Position numbers and translations under genes: made by a program. Source: Clostridia bacterium (GTDB lineage: Bacteria > Bacillota > Clostridia > Oscillospirales > RGIG8002). From it: DNA of 50,289 nt. Below are positions 8,493 to 17,944 of the stretch, in pieces (position 1 is the first letter of the stretch; each line of letters starts with the position of its first letter). Location of the stretch: positions 1-50,289 of the forward strand of contig JAFRVI010000052.1 of assembly GCA_017438525.1 (NCBI GenBank), written 5' to 3'. The notes under the pieces were generated by a model. It saw only the letters and a list, made by a program, of their open reading frames with translations, was not told the DNA's origin and ran no database searches.

Positions 8493-10799
8493 ATGAAGAG
8501 AAACAGTAAGTACTTCATCAGATTCATAACGCTGTCGCTCGTTTTTGCGTTCGCGATGTCGCTCGCCGCGATGCCCGCTTCCGCGGCCGTCGCGTACGAC
8601 ACCTACACCTACGACACCTACAGCACCGCGCGCGTCGCGCCGGACGGCTACCAGGTGACGAAGGTGGTCAGCGGCGTCGATATCGGAGTCGGCAGTCTGA
8701 CCAACCCGAAGGACATATTCGTCCGCAACGACCACATTTACATCCTCGACTCCGGCTACGTCCGCTCCGACGTCGCCGAAGCCGCGGCTGCCGAGGAGGC
8801 GTCCGGCGAATTCGCTGACGCCGTCACCGAGGTCGTTTCCGACAGCGGAACGGATGAGCAGGTCACCGGCGAGGGCCCGAACAGCTTCAGAAAGGGCAGA
8901 ATAGTCGTAACGGATTTCGACTTCAATCTCATCAAGGTCATCGACCGCTTCTATTCTCCCGACGGCAGCGAATACTTCCTGCACGATCCCAACGGCTTCT
9001 TCGTCGACACCGACGAGAAGCACATCTACATCGCCGATACGAACAGTGAAACGCAGTATGAATACAAGGCCGACGGCAGCAGAGAAGAGATAACCGTCGG
9101 CAACAAGGTCGTCTGCATCGACGAGGAAGGCAAGATCGTCTCCGAGTTCACCAAGCCGGACAGCGACATCTTCCGCCAGGATATCAAGATGAAGCCCACC
9201 GCGGTCCTGAAGGACGGGCTCGGCCAGATCTACATTCTCTCCGAGGGCTTCTACTACGGCGCCATCGTCTACCGTGAAGACGGCACCTTCGTCGGCTTCT
9301 ACGGCGCGAACAAGGTCGCGGTCACCGCCGGTCTGCTCGTCGAGCGCGCCTGGCGTAAGATCATGACGAAAAAGGCGACCAGCTACACCGCCAACTACGT
9401 TCCCACGGCGTATAACGGTTTCGACGTCGACAACGAAAACTTCATCTACACCATCTCCGACAACGGCGCGAACGCGATCAAGAAGCTGAACGCCGTCGGC
9501 GATAACGTGCTGCAGACCGAGACGGTCCGCGTCGGCAGAAACAAGGCCGTTTTCGGCGACCTTGAAATGTCCTGGGACCTCGGCGTTTCCAAGGAGACGC
9601 GCTTCAAGGATATCGACATTTCCGACAACGGCTTCATCAACGTCATCGACTACACCCGCGGCCGACTCTTCCAGTACGACCAGGACGGCGAGCTGCTCTT
9701 CATCTTCAGCGGACTCGGCGACCAGAGCGGCACTTCCAGCCAGCCGATAGCGATCGAATCGCTGCCGGACGAAAGCATGCTCGTCCTCGATATGCAGAAG
9801 GGTTACGTCACGAAGTGGTCTCCCACCGAATACGGCGAGATGATCCACAAGGCGACGCTGCTCTTCAACGAAGGCAAATACGCCGAAGCCAAGGAGATCT
9901 GGCAGGAGGTCATCCTCCGCAACTCCAACTTCGAGATGGCATACACCGGCATAGGCAAGGCGTATTACGAGGAGGAGAACTACAAAGAGGCGCTCAAGTA
10001 TCTGAAGCTCGGCTTCGACCGCGAGACCTATTCGCAGGCGTATAAATATTACCGCGCCGACCTGATCCGCAAAAACTTCGTATGGGTCATCGTCATACTT
10101 GTCGTGGTAATAGTCCTGCTCAGTCAGACGGGACGTTTCAAGCGCTGGTTCAACCGCCTGCGTCACAAGCCGGACGACTATAAGGACATATTCAGTCCGT
10201 TCTATATCGCCCGTCACCCGATCGACGGCTTTGAGGATCTGCGATTCCAGTGGCGCAACAGACAGATATATTATTCTATAGGAATACTTTTCCTCTTCTT
10301 CATCTCCCGCGTTATCGAGAGACAGTCCACCGGATTTATTCTGAACACGAACAAGCCGGAGGACCTGAATATCGGAATGGTCCTGCTGCAGACGGTCGTC
10401 ATTGCGCTGTTGTTCATCGCGTCCAACTGGGCGGTAACGACCTTCACCAACGGCGAAGGCAGCTTGCGCAAGATATTCTACGGCACGTGCTATTCACTGC
10501 TGCCTTACAGCGTATCCATAATAATCAAGGCGATCGCCAGCAACTTCATCACCTACGACGAGACCGCCCTGCTGAACGTCATCACCTACATCGGCACCCT
10601 CTGGAGCGTCTGGCTGCTGATGAACATGGTCAAGGGAGTACACCAGTTCAGAATGGCGGGTTCGGTGCTGACGATAGTCTTCACCGTTGTATTCATGATT
10701 GTCGTCGCGGTCCTTGTCGCACTGTCGATCAGCTTGATTCAGCAGTTCTACGTTTTCCTGCTCTCGGTCTACAACGAGATAGCATACAGGATATCTTAA
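8493..10799 (+). CDS. Secreted beta-propeller/TPR protein with C-terminal YIP1-type membrane domain
   Basis: The 768-residue protein begins with a signal peptide (MKRNSKYF... to ASAA near residue 30). Residues 50-440 contain repeated short beta-rich units typical of NHL-like propellers (NPKDIFVRNDHIYILDSGY, NGFFVDTDEKHIYIADTNS, NGFDVDNENFIYTISDNGA). A TPR pair lies at about 445-510 (LLFNEGKYAEAKEIWQEV, GKAYYEEENYKEALKYL). One membrane helix (about 528-542) leads through a basic loop to a YIP1-like five-helix domain (570-768). The ATG at 8493 has GGAG upstream, six bases after the permease stop. Such proteins are found beside carbohydrate ABC operons in other Firmicutes; the function is not known. 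A sensing or scaffold role for the transporter is inference. Confidence 0.82.
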   Translation: MKRNSKYFIRFITLSLVFAFAMSLAAMPASAAVAYDTYTYDTYSTARVAPDGYQVTKVVSGVDIGVGSLTNPKDIFVRNDHIYILDSGYVRSDVAEAAAAEEASGEFADAVTEVVSDSGTDEQVTGEGPNSFRKGRIVVTDFDFNLIKVIDRFYSPDGSEYFLHDPNGFFVDTDEKHIYIADTNSETQYEYKADGSREEITVGNKVVCIDEEGKIVSEFTKPDSDIFRQDIKMKPTAVLKDGLGQIYILSEGFYYGAIVYREDGTFVGFYGANKVAVTAGLLVERAWRKIMTKKATSYTANYVPTAYNGFDVDNENFIYTISDNGANAIKKLNAVGDNVLQTETVRVGRNKAVFGDLEMSWDLGVSKETRFKDIDISDNGFINVIDYTRGRLFQYDQDGELLFIFSGLGDQSGTSSQPIAIESLPDESMLVLDMQKGYVTKWSPTEYGEMIHKATLLFNEGKYAEAKEIWQEVILRNSNFEMAYTGIGKAYYEEENYKEALKYLKLGFDRETYSQAYKYYRADLIRKNFVWVIVILVVVIVLLSQTGRFKRWFNRLRHKPDDYKDIFSPFYIARHPIDGFEDLRFQWRNRQIYYSIGILFLFFISRVIERQSTGFILNTNKPEDLNIGMVLLQTVVIALLFIASNWAVTTFTNGEGSLRKIFYGTCYSLLPYSVSIIIKAIASNFITYDETALLNVITYIGTLWSVWLLMNMVKGVHQFRMAGSVLTIVFTVVFMIVVAVLVALSISLIQQFYVFLLSVYNEIAYRIS

Positions 10800-10818
10800 G
10801 GGAAGGGGGAGCAGTTAT

Positions 10819-13332
10819 ATGAAATTCGGAAAGAAAAAGCAGCCCGAGCAGACCGAAGAAGTCGAATTCGACAAAGCTTCGCTCGTGCTGACAAAAGATG
10901 AAACGAAGTGGGGCAGAACAAAAAAGTGGCTCAAGCCCGTGCTTATCATCCTGATCGTCCTCTTGATCCTATGGCAGCTTTTCGCTTCCCTCGTGCTTCC
11001 CGTGCTCGGGCGCAGAGACATAGTACCGCTTGCCAAGGCCGCTTCCGCGGATGTAAAGGCGACCGAGTTCACGCCGCTTGAGGGCGTATCGCTTCCCGTC
11101 GGAGTGCCGGAATACATGGTGCCGGCGGCGCGCAAGGGCGATTACACGCTCTTCGTCTGCGCCGAAGGCGGCAGGTATGAGAACGAAGACGGCACGAAGA
11201 GCTACGGCAACCGCGGCGAGTTCTGTATCGTCAAGGGCGACGGGGATCAGATATGGTTCTCAAACCCGCAGGACAGATACGAGGATCAGGGCGCGCGCGG
11301 CAAGTTCAAATGGGAGATGTATTCGCAGCTCCTCATCACCACCTACGACAACGCGACGCAGACCGCCGAGCCGTATAATTCCTATTGGCACGCATCGAGC
11401 GAACGCGCCGGCGAGAACCTCGACAGCTTTAAGATCCAGAGCATACCCGACGGATTCGTATGCAAATACACCTTCACGACCTCGTCTTACGACGTCACGG
11501 TCCCGCTTTACGTCAAGCTGACGGATACGGGCTTCAAGGCGTTCACGCTCGAGTATCAGATCAAGGAAAAGACGAAGAAGGACGGCACCAAGCCGCTGGT
11601 CATCAGCAACATCGTGCTCCTGCCGTACTTCAACTCCGGCTCGGTTCAGGACGAGGGCTATATGCTCGTTCCGGACGGCAGCGGAGCGATAATCGAGTTC
11701 AACAACGGCAAGTATAAGAACATCGCGAAGTACTCCGTGCCCGTTTACGGTCTGGATACCGCGCTGCGTTACGACTACCGTTCCTCCGGCGTTTACATTC
11801 CCGCGCTGCCCGTCTTCGGCGTCAAGAACAACGACACCTCGTTCGTTGCGGTGATAAGCGAAGGCGATTCCGCGGCGACCGTCGTCGCCTACACCTCGGA
11901 CCCGACGGGCGAGAGGAACGAGCAGAACATGGTCTACCCGAACTTCGAGCGCTACACCCACGGTACCGTTACCATCGGCGAGCGCGGCGACTGGACGGCC
12001 CGCGAGGTCGAGAAGTACTACACCAAAGGCGCGCAGTTCTCCATCGCCGAGGTCAACTACCTGCTGCTCGAGAAGGACGCCGGCTACGTCGAAATGGCTG
12101 ACGCCGTGCGCAAGTATATGACCGACAACGCTATCCTCGTCGCTCACGAGAAGGAAGAGGATGCCGAGACGCTGCCGATATTCATGAACTTCATCGGCGG
12201 TCAGTACAAGAAGGAGAGCGTCGCGGGTATCCCGGTCAACAAACTCAAGGTCTTCACCAGCGTCGACAACATCAACGAGATACTCGACGACTTCGACAAG
12301 GTCGGCATAAACAACGTTGTCGCGACATACGCCGGATACAACACGACGGATATCAAGAAGAGCAAATTCATCACCGATATCAGCATCCCGTCCGGACTCG
12401 GCTCGGTCAAGAAGCTCCGCAACCTTTACGACAGACTGAACGGCAAGCTCTATCTGAGCTACAACCCGATCAACCTGAACAGCAACGGCAGCGGACTGAC
12501 CAAGAACTCCGACACCGCAAAGAGCTTGGGCGGCAGTCCGGTCGCGCTTTACGCCTACTCCGTAGCCACCGGCTACGCCGGCGCTTACAGCCGCGGCGCG
12601 AGCGCGATAACGCCGCTGAAGTTCGAGGAGCTGATAACCCGATACCTCGATAACTCCAACGACACCGGCACGAACTTCGGCGTCTTCATGAACACCGAGC
12701 AGACGCACTACAGCAATTTCTCGCGTACCGGCTTCATCTCCAGAGAGGCGTACAGCATCTATCAGGAGAATATGTTCACCAAAGCGACCGAGAATAACTC
12801 GGTGATGAGCAGATTCCCGATCTATTACCAGTTGAAGTACGTCGACTATGCCGCCGAGGTCCCGACGACATCCTCCGGCTACGACCTGACGGATTACAGC
12901 GTACCCTTCTACCAGATGGTAATCAGCGGCAGTCTGGTCTACACCTCGCCCGCGCTGAACTTCGAGGGCGATATCCACGATGCGCTGATGCGCACGATGG
13001 AGACCGGCAGCATGCTTTACTACACCTTCATCTACAAGGATCCCTACGAGCTGAAGGATACCTGGTACGAGTTCCTCTACGGCGCGAGCTACGAGAACGG
13101 CTTTGACGGCGCAGTCGCGGCGTACAGAGAGCTGACCGGCGTCTACGAAAAGCTCGGATCCAACGTCCTGCGCGGCCACAAGCACATTGCGGAGGGCGTC
13201 AGTGAAAGCACTTTCGAGAACGGCAATAAGATCGTTTTCAACTACACGGAGCGTGACTTCGTCACAGAGCAGGGTGTCACGGTGCCCGCCGACAGTTACG
13301 TTATCGTATCGGGGGAGGGAAGCGTATTATGA
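10819..13332 (+). CDS. DUF5696-like membrane-anchored extracellular protein
   Basis: This is 837 residues with one membrane helix near residues 37-58 (WLKPVLIILIVLLILWQL), a short cytoplasmic start and a large outer part. The composition and phrases such as MLVPDGSGAIIEFNNG and VPVYGLD match what I recall of DUF5696 proteins, which occur in similar Paenibacillus and clostridial operons. The outer part reads as a beta-sandwich region (about 75-330) followed by a mixed alpha/beta region (about 440-740) that could be a TIM-barrel of glycosidase type; I cannot name catalytic residues. The start follows GGAAGGGGGAG, and the stop overlaps the next permease (ATGA). Enzyme or carbohydrate-binding partner of the importer are both possible. 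Confidence 0.72.
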   Translation: MKFGKKKQPEQTEEVEFDKASLVLTKDETKWGRTKKWLKPVLIILIVLLILWQLFASLVLPVLGRRDIVPLAKAASADVKATEFTPLEGVSLPVGVPEYMVPAARKGDYTLFVCAEGGRYENEDGTKSYGNRGEFCIVKGDGDQIWFSNPQDRYEDQGARGKFKWEMYSQLLITTYDNATQTAEPYNSYWHASSERAGENLDSFKIQSIPDGFVCKYTFTTSSYDVTVPLYVKLTDTGFKAFTLEYQIKEKTKKDGTKPLVISNIVLLPYFNSGSVQDEGYMLVPDGSGAIIEFNNGKYKNIAKYSVPVYGLDTALRYDYRSSGVYIPALPVFGVKNNDTSFVAVISEGDSAATVVAYTSDPTGERNEQNMVYPNFERYTHGTVTIGERGDWTAREVEKYYTKGAQFSIAEVNYLLLEKDAGYVEMADAVRKYMTDNAILVAHEKEEDAETLPIFMNFIGGQYKKESVAGIPVNKLKVFTSVDNINEILDDFDKVGINNVVATYAGYNTTDIKKSKFITDISIPSGLGSVKKLRNLYDRLNGKLYLSYNPINLNSNGSGLTKNSDTAKSLGGSPVALYAYSVATGYAGAYSRGASAITPLKFEELITRYLDNSNDTGTNFGVFMNTEQTHYSNFSRTGFISREAYSIYQENMFTKATENNSVMSRFPIYYQLKYVDYAAEVPTTSSGYDLTDYSVPFYQMVISGSLVYTSPALNFEGDIHDALMRTMETGSMLYYTFIYKDPYELKDTWYEFLYGASYENGFDGAVAAYRELTGVYEKLGSNVLRGHKHIAEGVSESTFENGNKIVFNYTERDFVTEQGVTVPADSYVIVSGEGSVL

Positions 13333-14555
13333 TTTTCAAAAAGAGACTCATTCCCGGTGACGAGATCGGCGTGAACGGCGAGGCCGAGAACGCCGAAGCC
13401 GTCGTTTCCGAAGCGGAAGAGGCCGTCGAAGCGGCCGCCGCCGAGCCGGAAGCGGTCGAGACGGAAGCGGTCGAGACGGAAGCGGAAGCCGCCGTCGAGT
13501 CCTTCGAGGCCGAGGCCGAGGCCGCGGAAGCCGCTGCGGCGGAGACCGTTGCCGCCGCCGAAGTCGCCGCCGAAGCGGAGGCGGAGACGGAGCGCATACA
13601 GGTCCTCGAGCCCGCCTACGCGGGAATGGAGGGCGCTTCGCGCAGCCCGCTGCGCCGCAGACGCAAGATGTCCTACGAACGCAAGAAGGGGCTTTACGGC
13701 TACGGCTTCATCGGCATCTGGATAATCGGCGTGCTGACCTTCTTCATCCGTCCGCTGATAGGCGTCTTTGAGTTCGCCTTCTGCAATATCAATATCAATC
13801 AGCAGGTCGGCGGTTACACGCTGAGCTGGAACAACTTCAAGTGGATAAAGTTTGCGTTCCAGACCGACCCGTCCTTCCTGCGCAGCATGGTGACCTCCTT
13901 CCTGAGTATGTTCTACTCGGTTCCGGGCATCGTCATTTTCAGCTTGACCATAGCGGTCATACTGAATCAGAATTTCCGCGGCAGGACCTTTGCCCGCGCG
14001 GTATTCTTCCTGCCCGTCATCGTCACCAGCGGCGTCGTCATTTCGATAATCCAGGGCGACTCGATGTCCACCGTTGTTCTGAGCGGATCGAAGGGCGGCT
14101 CGATGGTCCAGGCGTTCGGACTGAGCAACTTCCTGTATTCTCTGAATCTGAACGCGGATATCGTAAACTTCATTTCAAACTTCACCAACCAGATGTTCAA
14201 CTTCGCCTGGAAGTCGGGCGTGCAGATACTGCTCTTCATAGCGGCGCTGCAGACGATATCGCCCGATCTCTACGAAGCGTCTTCGATAGAAGGCGCGACC
14301 GGCTGGGAGGACTTCTGGAAAATAACGATCCCGATGATCTCACCCATGATCCTGCTGGCGTCGATCTATACGATAGTCGACTCCTTCACCGACTACTCCA
14401 GCAGCACCATGACCTACATCACCGATCAGGTCAAGAACAACGGCAGAATCGAATACGGCTCGGTCCTTGCGATAATCTATTCGCTGCTCGCGCTGCTGGT
14501 CATCGGCATCGTTTACGTGGTGATCGACCGGATGGTCTTCTATTCGGTTGATTAA
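13329..14555 (+). CDS. ABC transporter permease, MalF type (pair 2), with acidic N-terminal tail
   Basis: The membrane part (from about residue 125) has six helices and the EAA-loop LYEASSIEGATGWEDFWKIT. Before it lies an unusual cytoplasmic tail: residues 15-95 are almost only Ala, Glu and Val (for example VETEAVETEAEAAVESFE), followed by a basic patch (SPLRRRRKMSYERKK). At 408 residues the protein is about 100 longer than pair 1 MalF. The start overlaps the stop of the DUF5696-like gene (ATGA). The low-complexity tail may be a repeat expansion of GCC/GAA codons; a contact role with the basic tail of the pair 1 MalG protein is only speculation. Confidence 0.88.
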   Translation: MIFKKRLIPGDEIGVNGEAENAEAVVSEAEEAVEAAAAEPEAVETEAVETEAEAAVESFEAEAEAAEAAAAETVAAAEVAAEAEAETERIQVLEPAYAGMEGASRSPLRRRRKMSYERKKGLYGYGFIGIWIIGVLTFFIRPLIGVFEFAFCNININQQVGGYTLSWNNFKWIKFAFQTDPSFLRSMVTSFLSMFYSVPGIVIFSLTIAVILNQNFRGRTFARAVFFLPVIVTSGVVISIIQGDSMSTVVLSGSKGGSMVQAFGLSNFLYSLNLNADIVNFISNFTNQMFNFAWKSGVQILLFIAALQTISPDLYEASSIEGATGWEDFWKITIPMISPMILLASIYTIVDSFTDYSSSTMTYITDQVKNNGRIEYGSVLAIIYSLLALLVIGIVYVVIDRMVFYSVD

Positions 14556-14567
14556 GGGGGTGCTGAT

Positions 14568-15593
14568 ATGGATTTGAAAGAAAAAGTATTCGGCTTCCCC
14601 GGCAGAGCGAAAAGCTTTATCCGCGAGAAGCATGAGAAGAACCCCTATATGGCGAAGAAGGCGAGCGCCAAGCTCGCGCATATCGGCTGGGCGATATTCA
14701 GAACGCTGCTGCTCATAGGCCTTAGCTTCATCATCATTTATCCGGTCATCTACATGGTCTCGATGGGCTTCCGCGTATCCGAAGAGGTCATGGACCCCTC
14801 GGTCGTCTGGATCCCTAAAACGCTGACGCTTGACAACTTCAAGATGACGATCGACCTGATGAAGTACTGGGACGCGCTGAAACAGACGGTGCTCTTCAGT
14901 ATCCTCAGCTCGCTGCTGGCGGTCGCGTCCTGCGCGATCACCGGCTACGGCTTCGCGAGATTCAAGTTCAAGGGCAAGAAGTTCCTCTTCGTGCTGGTGC
15001 TGCTGATGGTCATTATCCCGTCGCAGACGACGATAATCCCGCAGTTCATCCAGTTCAGATACTTCGACTTTTTCGGCATCGGCAAGATCGTGCAGCTTAT
15101 AACCGGCAGACTGTGGTCGACGAACATCCTCGACACCGGATGGTCGCTCTATCTGCCCGCGATCTTCGCCAACGGCATCCGCGCCGGCATAATGATATAC
15201 ATCTTCCGTCAGTTCTTCCGCGGGCTCCCGAAGGAGCTGGAGGACGCGGCGTATATCGACGGCTGCGGACCTGTCAGAACGTTCATCCAGATAATGATCC
15301 CGCTGTCTTCGGCGGCGTTCATCACGGTCTTCCTGTTCTCTTTCGTCTGGTACTGGAACGACTACTACGTATCCGGAATGTTCTTCTCGAACATAGGCAC
15401 CGTCTCGGTGCGACTTTCCGGCCTGCGCAGTTTGCTCAGCATGAGCCAGGCGAGCGTCAGCTTCGACCCGTACTCGATCATAACCTACATGCAGGCGGGC
15501 TGTCTGCTGACGATAGCGCCTCCGCTGATAGTCTATATCATCTTCCAGCGCTTCTTCACGCAGAGCATCGAGAAGACCGGCATCGTCGGCTGA
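14568..15593 (+). CDS. ABC transporter permease, MalG type (pair 2)
   Basis: The 341-residue protein has an N-terminal cytoplasmic segment of about 40 residues, six membrane helices and the EAA loop LEDAAYIDGCGPVRTFIQIM followed by IPLSSAAF. It starts 12 bases after the MalF-type gene behind AAGGGGGTG and must be its partner. The operon thus carries two complete heterodimeric permeases but only one substrate-binding protein, so the pairs may share it, or pair 2 may use the DUF5696-like or WD40 fusion protein as extracellular partner. Confidence 0.88.
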   Translation: MDLKEKVFGFPGRAKSFIREKHEKNPYMAKKASAKLAHIGWAIFRTLLLIGLSFIIIYPVIYMVSMGFRVSEEVMDPSVVWIPKTLTLDNFKMTIDLMKYWDALKQTVLFSILSSLLAVASCAITGYGFARFKFKGKKFLFVLVLLMVIIPSQTTIIPQFIQFRYFDFFGIGKIVQLITGRLWSTNILDTGWSLYLPAIFANGIRAGIMIYIFRQFFRGLPKELEDAAYIDGCGPVRTFIQIMIPLSSAAFITVFLFSFVWYWNDYYVSGMFFSNIGTVSVRLSGLRSLLSMSQASVSFDPYSIITYMQAGCLLTIAPPLIVYIIFQRFFTQSIEKTGIVG

Positions 15594-15600
15594 TCACGGT

Positions 15601-17922
15601 ATGAAGAGGATTTTTGAGAACATCAAAAATAAGTTTTCACACGGCTTCGGGCCCGCGTGGGCGGGCTCGAAGCTTCTTTTCTTGCCCATAATCGCGCTCG
15701 CCGTCATCGTCGCGCTGCTCGTCGTGCTGATGATCGTAGGCAAAAAAACGCCGTATCAATTCGATTCCAGAAGCTACAGTGAGCACCGCTACAACCCCGG
15801 CTGGTCGGAGTTCTCGCAGGACGACGTGTCCGAATCGAGCAGCGATTCCGGCAGCGATCAGAGCGAGACGGACGAACAGTACTACGAGCGTATGTCGAAG
15901 CTGCTGCGCGATTCCGTCGCGTGCAACGTCGAGCGCGAGGGCTACACCGAGACCGCCGCGAAGAGCATAAAAACGGGCAGCTTCTATAAGATCGTCTACG
16001 GCGCTGACGACAACGCGATCCGCGTGGCGCCGGATATAACCGACGCGCGCACGACGCGCACTTCGGACGGCTTCAACACCGTCGTCACTCCGGATGTGAC
16101 GATCTACCACGAGCCGCGCCGCGACTCGAACTCGCAGGAGTTCCTGCTGACTCCGGCGGCGGAGGGCGGGTACTATATCATCTCGAAATCCTCCGGCAAG
16201 ATGCTCGCCGAGGTCGGCGGTTATCCGATGCTGCGCGACGCCGGCTTCGTCTCCGGGCGCCGCTGGGACGTCAAAAAGGCGGAAAGCGGCAGGTACGTCA
16301 TAACCTCTCTCTCCGACGGCGGCGTGCTGAATATGTACCACGGCCAGCTCGTGCTTGAAAAGGCGGAGCTGATGGACGACGACGCGTGGTTCATCTACGA
16401 GGTCGACCCGTCGGCGTCGTGGCAGAGCGTGTTTGTGGATAACTTCGAGCCGGGATACATCTCGGCGATGTGGACCCGCAAGGGCAACGACCTGACGACC
16501 GACGGAAGCTGGGTCTTCGACGGCGGCAGGATAGAGATAAAAGCGCGTCTGAAGCAGGGAGCCCGCGCGTATATGACCGCGCTGACCGCGACCGGCGAAG
16601 CGGCGCGCGTCGATATCTTCGACGCCTCGACCTTCGACGAAACGCTGCGCTGCGGCGTTTCCTTCACCGACGGCGCGACCACCGTCAAGCACGGGCAGCT
16701 CGGCGTCGGAGCGGGGCTGACCGACTGGCACGAATACGCGGTGGAATGGGATTCCGAGCAGGTGCGTTTCTACTTTGACGGCGTTATGTACTCCGTCTTC
16801 AACGTAACGACCGACGCGGCGCGCGCCTCCTTCAGCGGCACGCTGATGACGCTCTCGATCGAGGGCTTCGCGCCGCCGTATTCGGAGAATATCGACTACG
16901 TGAAATTCCGCAAGCGCAGGGGCGAGACGCTCTCCGTCGCGGGAGGGGGAACGCCTCTCGACCCGACGGCGACCGCCTCCGCGGGCGGCGCGTGTCACGG
17001 CGCGGCCGCGGTGAACGGCGGCTACGCGATCGCCGTTGCGGACGGCGTGGAGTTCTATTCCGAAAGCGGAAACAGATACAGAGTCGTTTCCGGTTTCGAC
17101 GGCACCGCGACGTCGCTGATACCCGCGCGCGGCGGCGACCTTCTGCTCGTCCTCTGCCGCGGCGGCAAAAACGCCTACGTCATCGATTGCGTGACGGGCG
17201 CGTATAAGACGCTTTCCGGCCATACCGACAGCATAACCTGCGGCGCGCTCGCGGTCTCGGGCGTCTGCGTGACCGGCGCGAGGGACGGCACGATAAGGAT
17301 ATGGGGCGCGGAAAGCGGCAATATGATCGCGGTGATTAACGCCGAATCGGTGCCGCGCTCGGCGGATATAAATTCGGTCGGCGACCGCTTCGCCGTCGGC
17401 TTCAACGACGGCTACGTGCGCGTTTACAACACGCAGTCGCATAAGCTTTTCACCTACTTTAACGGCCACGACTGCGCGGTTACCGCGCTTGACTTCATAA
17501 ACGACGGCAAGCTCGCCAGCGGCGACGCCTCCGGCAAGCTGATGCTCTGGGATCTCTACGTGAATATCAGATATTATACGTCAAGCCACTGCCTGAGCGC
17601 GATCAACGGGATATATTACTACGGCGGCGCGCTCTACACCTCCGGCGGCGACGGAGCGATCCGCCGCTACGCGCTCAGCGAGCCGGTCGAAATAACCGCG
17701 GTGCGCGCCCTTCACGGCGCCGCGGTATGTGAAGCGGACGTGCGCGGGGCAGTCCTCAGCGTCGGCTACGACGGCAGGGCGTTCCTCTGCGACGCGGAGC
17801 TGAACGTCAGGTACGAATTGAAAGGAATGACGGGATTTGCCGCCGGCTGCGCCGTCTCAAACGACGGTAAGCACGCCGTCGTTTGCGCGGAGAACGGGCG
17901 ATTGTGTTTCTATTCGCTGTAA
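15601..17922 (+). CDS. Membrane-anchored fusion: lectin-like, degenerate GH16-like and WD40-like domains
   Basis: The 773-residue protein has one membrane helix at about 22-42 (LLFLPIIALAVIVALLVVLM) and no cleavable signal. A Ser/Asp/Glu-rich stretch (75-95) is followed by a ricin-B/beta-trefoil-like region (about 125-265; YYIISKSSGKML, YVITSLSDGGVLNM). Residues 276-440 look like a GH16/concanavalin-type sandwich (WHEYAVEWDSEQVRFYFDGV), but at the catalytic ExDxxE position the sequence reads RVDIFD, so the first acid is lost and the last is Asp. From about 460 a WD40-like propeller follows (LSGHTDSITCGALAV, GARDGTIRIWGAESGN, SGDASGKLMLWDLY). It is last in the operon, eight bases after the permease. 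A glycan-binding, non-catalytic surface protein is the best guess. Confidence 0.75.
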   Translation: MKRIFENIKNKFSHGFGPAWAGSKLLFLPIIALAVIVALLVVLMIVGKKTPYQFDSRSYSEHRYNPGWSEFSQDDVSESSSDSGSDQSETDEQYYERMSKLLRDSVACNVEREGYTETAAKSIKTGSFYKIVYGADDNAIRVAPDITDARTTRTSDGFNTVVTPDVTIYHEPRRDSNSQEFLLTPAAEGGYYIISKSSGKMLAEVGGYPMLRDAGFVSGRRWDVKKAESGRYVITSLSDGGVLNMYHGQLVLEKAELMDDDAWFIYEVDPSASWQSVFVDNFEPGYISAMWTRKGNDLTTDGSWVFDGGRIEIKARLKQGARAYMTALTATGEAARVDIFDASTFDETLRCGVSFTDGATTVKHGQLGVGAGLTDWHEYAVEWDSEQVRFYFDGVMYSVFNVTTDAARASFSGTLMTLSIEGFAPPYSENIDYVKFRKRRGETLSVAGGGTPLDPTATASAGGACHGAAAVNGGYAIAVADGVEFYSESGNRYRVVSGFDGTATSLIPARGGDLLLVLCRGGKNAYVIDCVTGAYKTLSGHTDSITCGALAVSGVCVTGARDGTIRIWGAESGNMIAVINAESVPRSADINSVGDRFAVGFNDGYVRVYNTQSHKLFTYFNGHDCAVTALDFINDGKLASGDASGKLMLWDLYVNIRYYTSSHCLSAINGIYYYGGALYTSGGDGAIRRYALSEPVEITAVRALHGAAVCEADVRGAVLSVGYDGRAFLCDAELNVRYELKGMTGFAAGCAVSNDGKHAVVCAENGRLCFYSL

Positions 17923-17944
17923 AAAATAACGGAAAAACCGGGAT

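Noticed and set aside
8307..10217. Open frame of 636 residues on the minus strand opposite the propeller/YIP1 gene
   Set aside because: It is the shadow of a gene with signal peptide, TPR and membrane helices, and has no start signal.
11260..13185. Open frame of 641 residues opposite the DUF5696-like gene
   Set aside because: Shadow frame with low-complexity Val/Asp/Arg composition.
15637..17469. Open frame of 610 residues opposite the WD40 fusion gene
   Set aside because: Shadow frame without recognisable domains.
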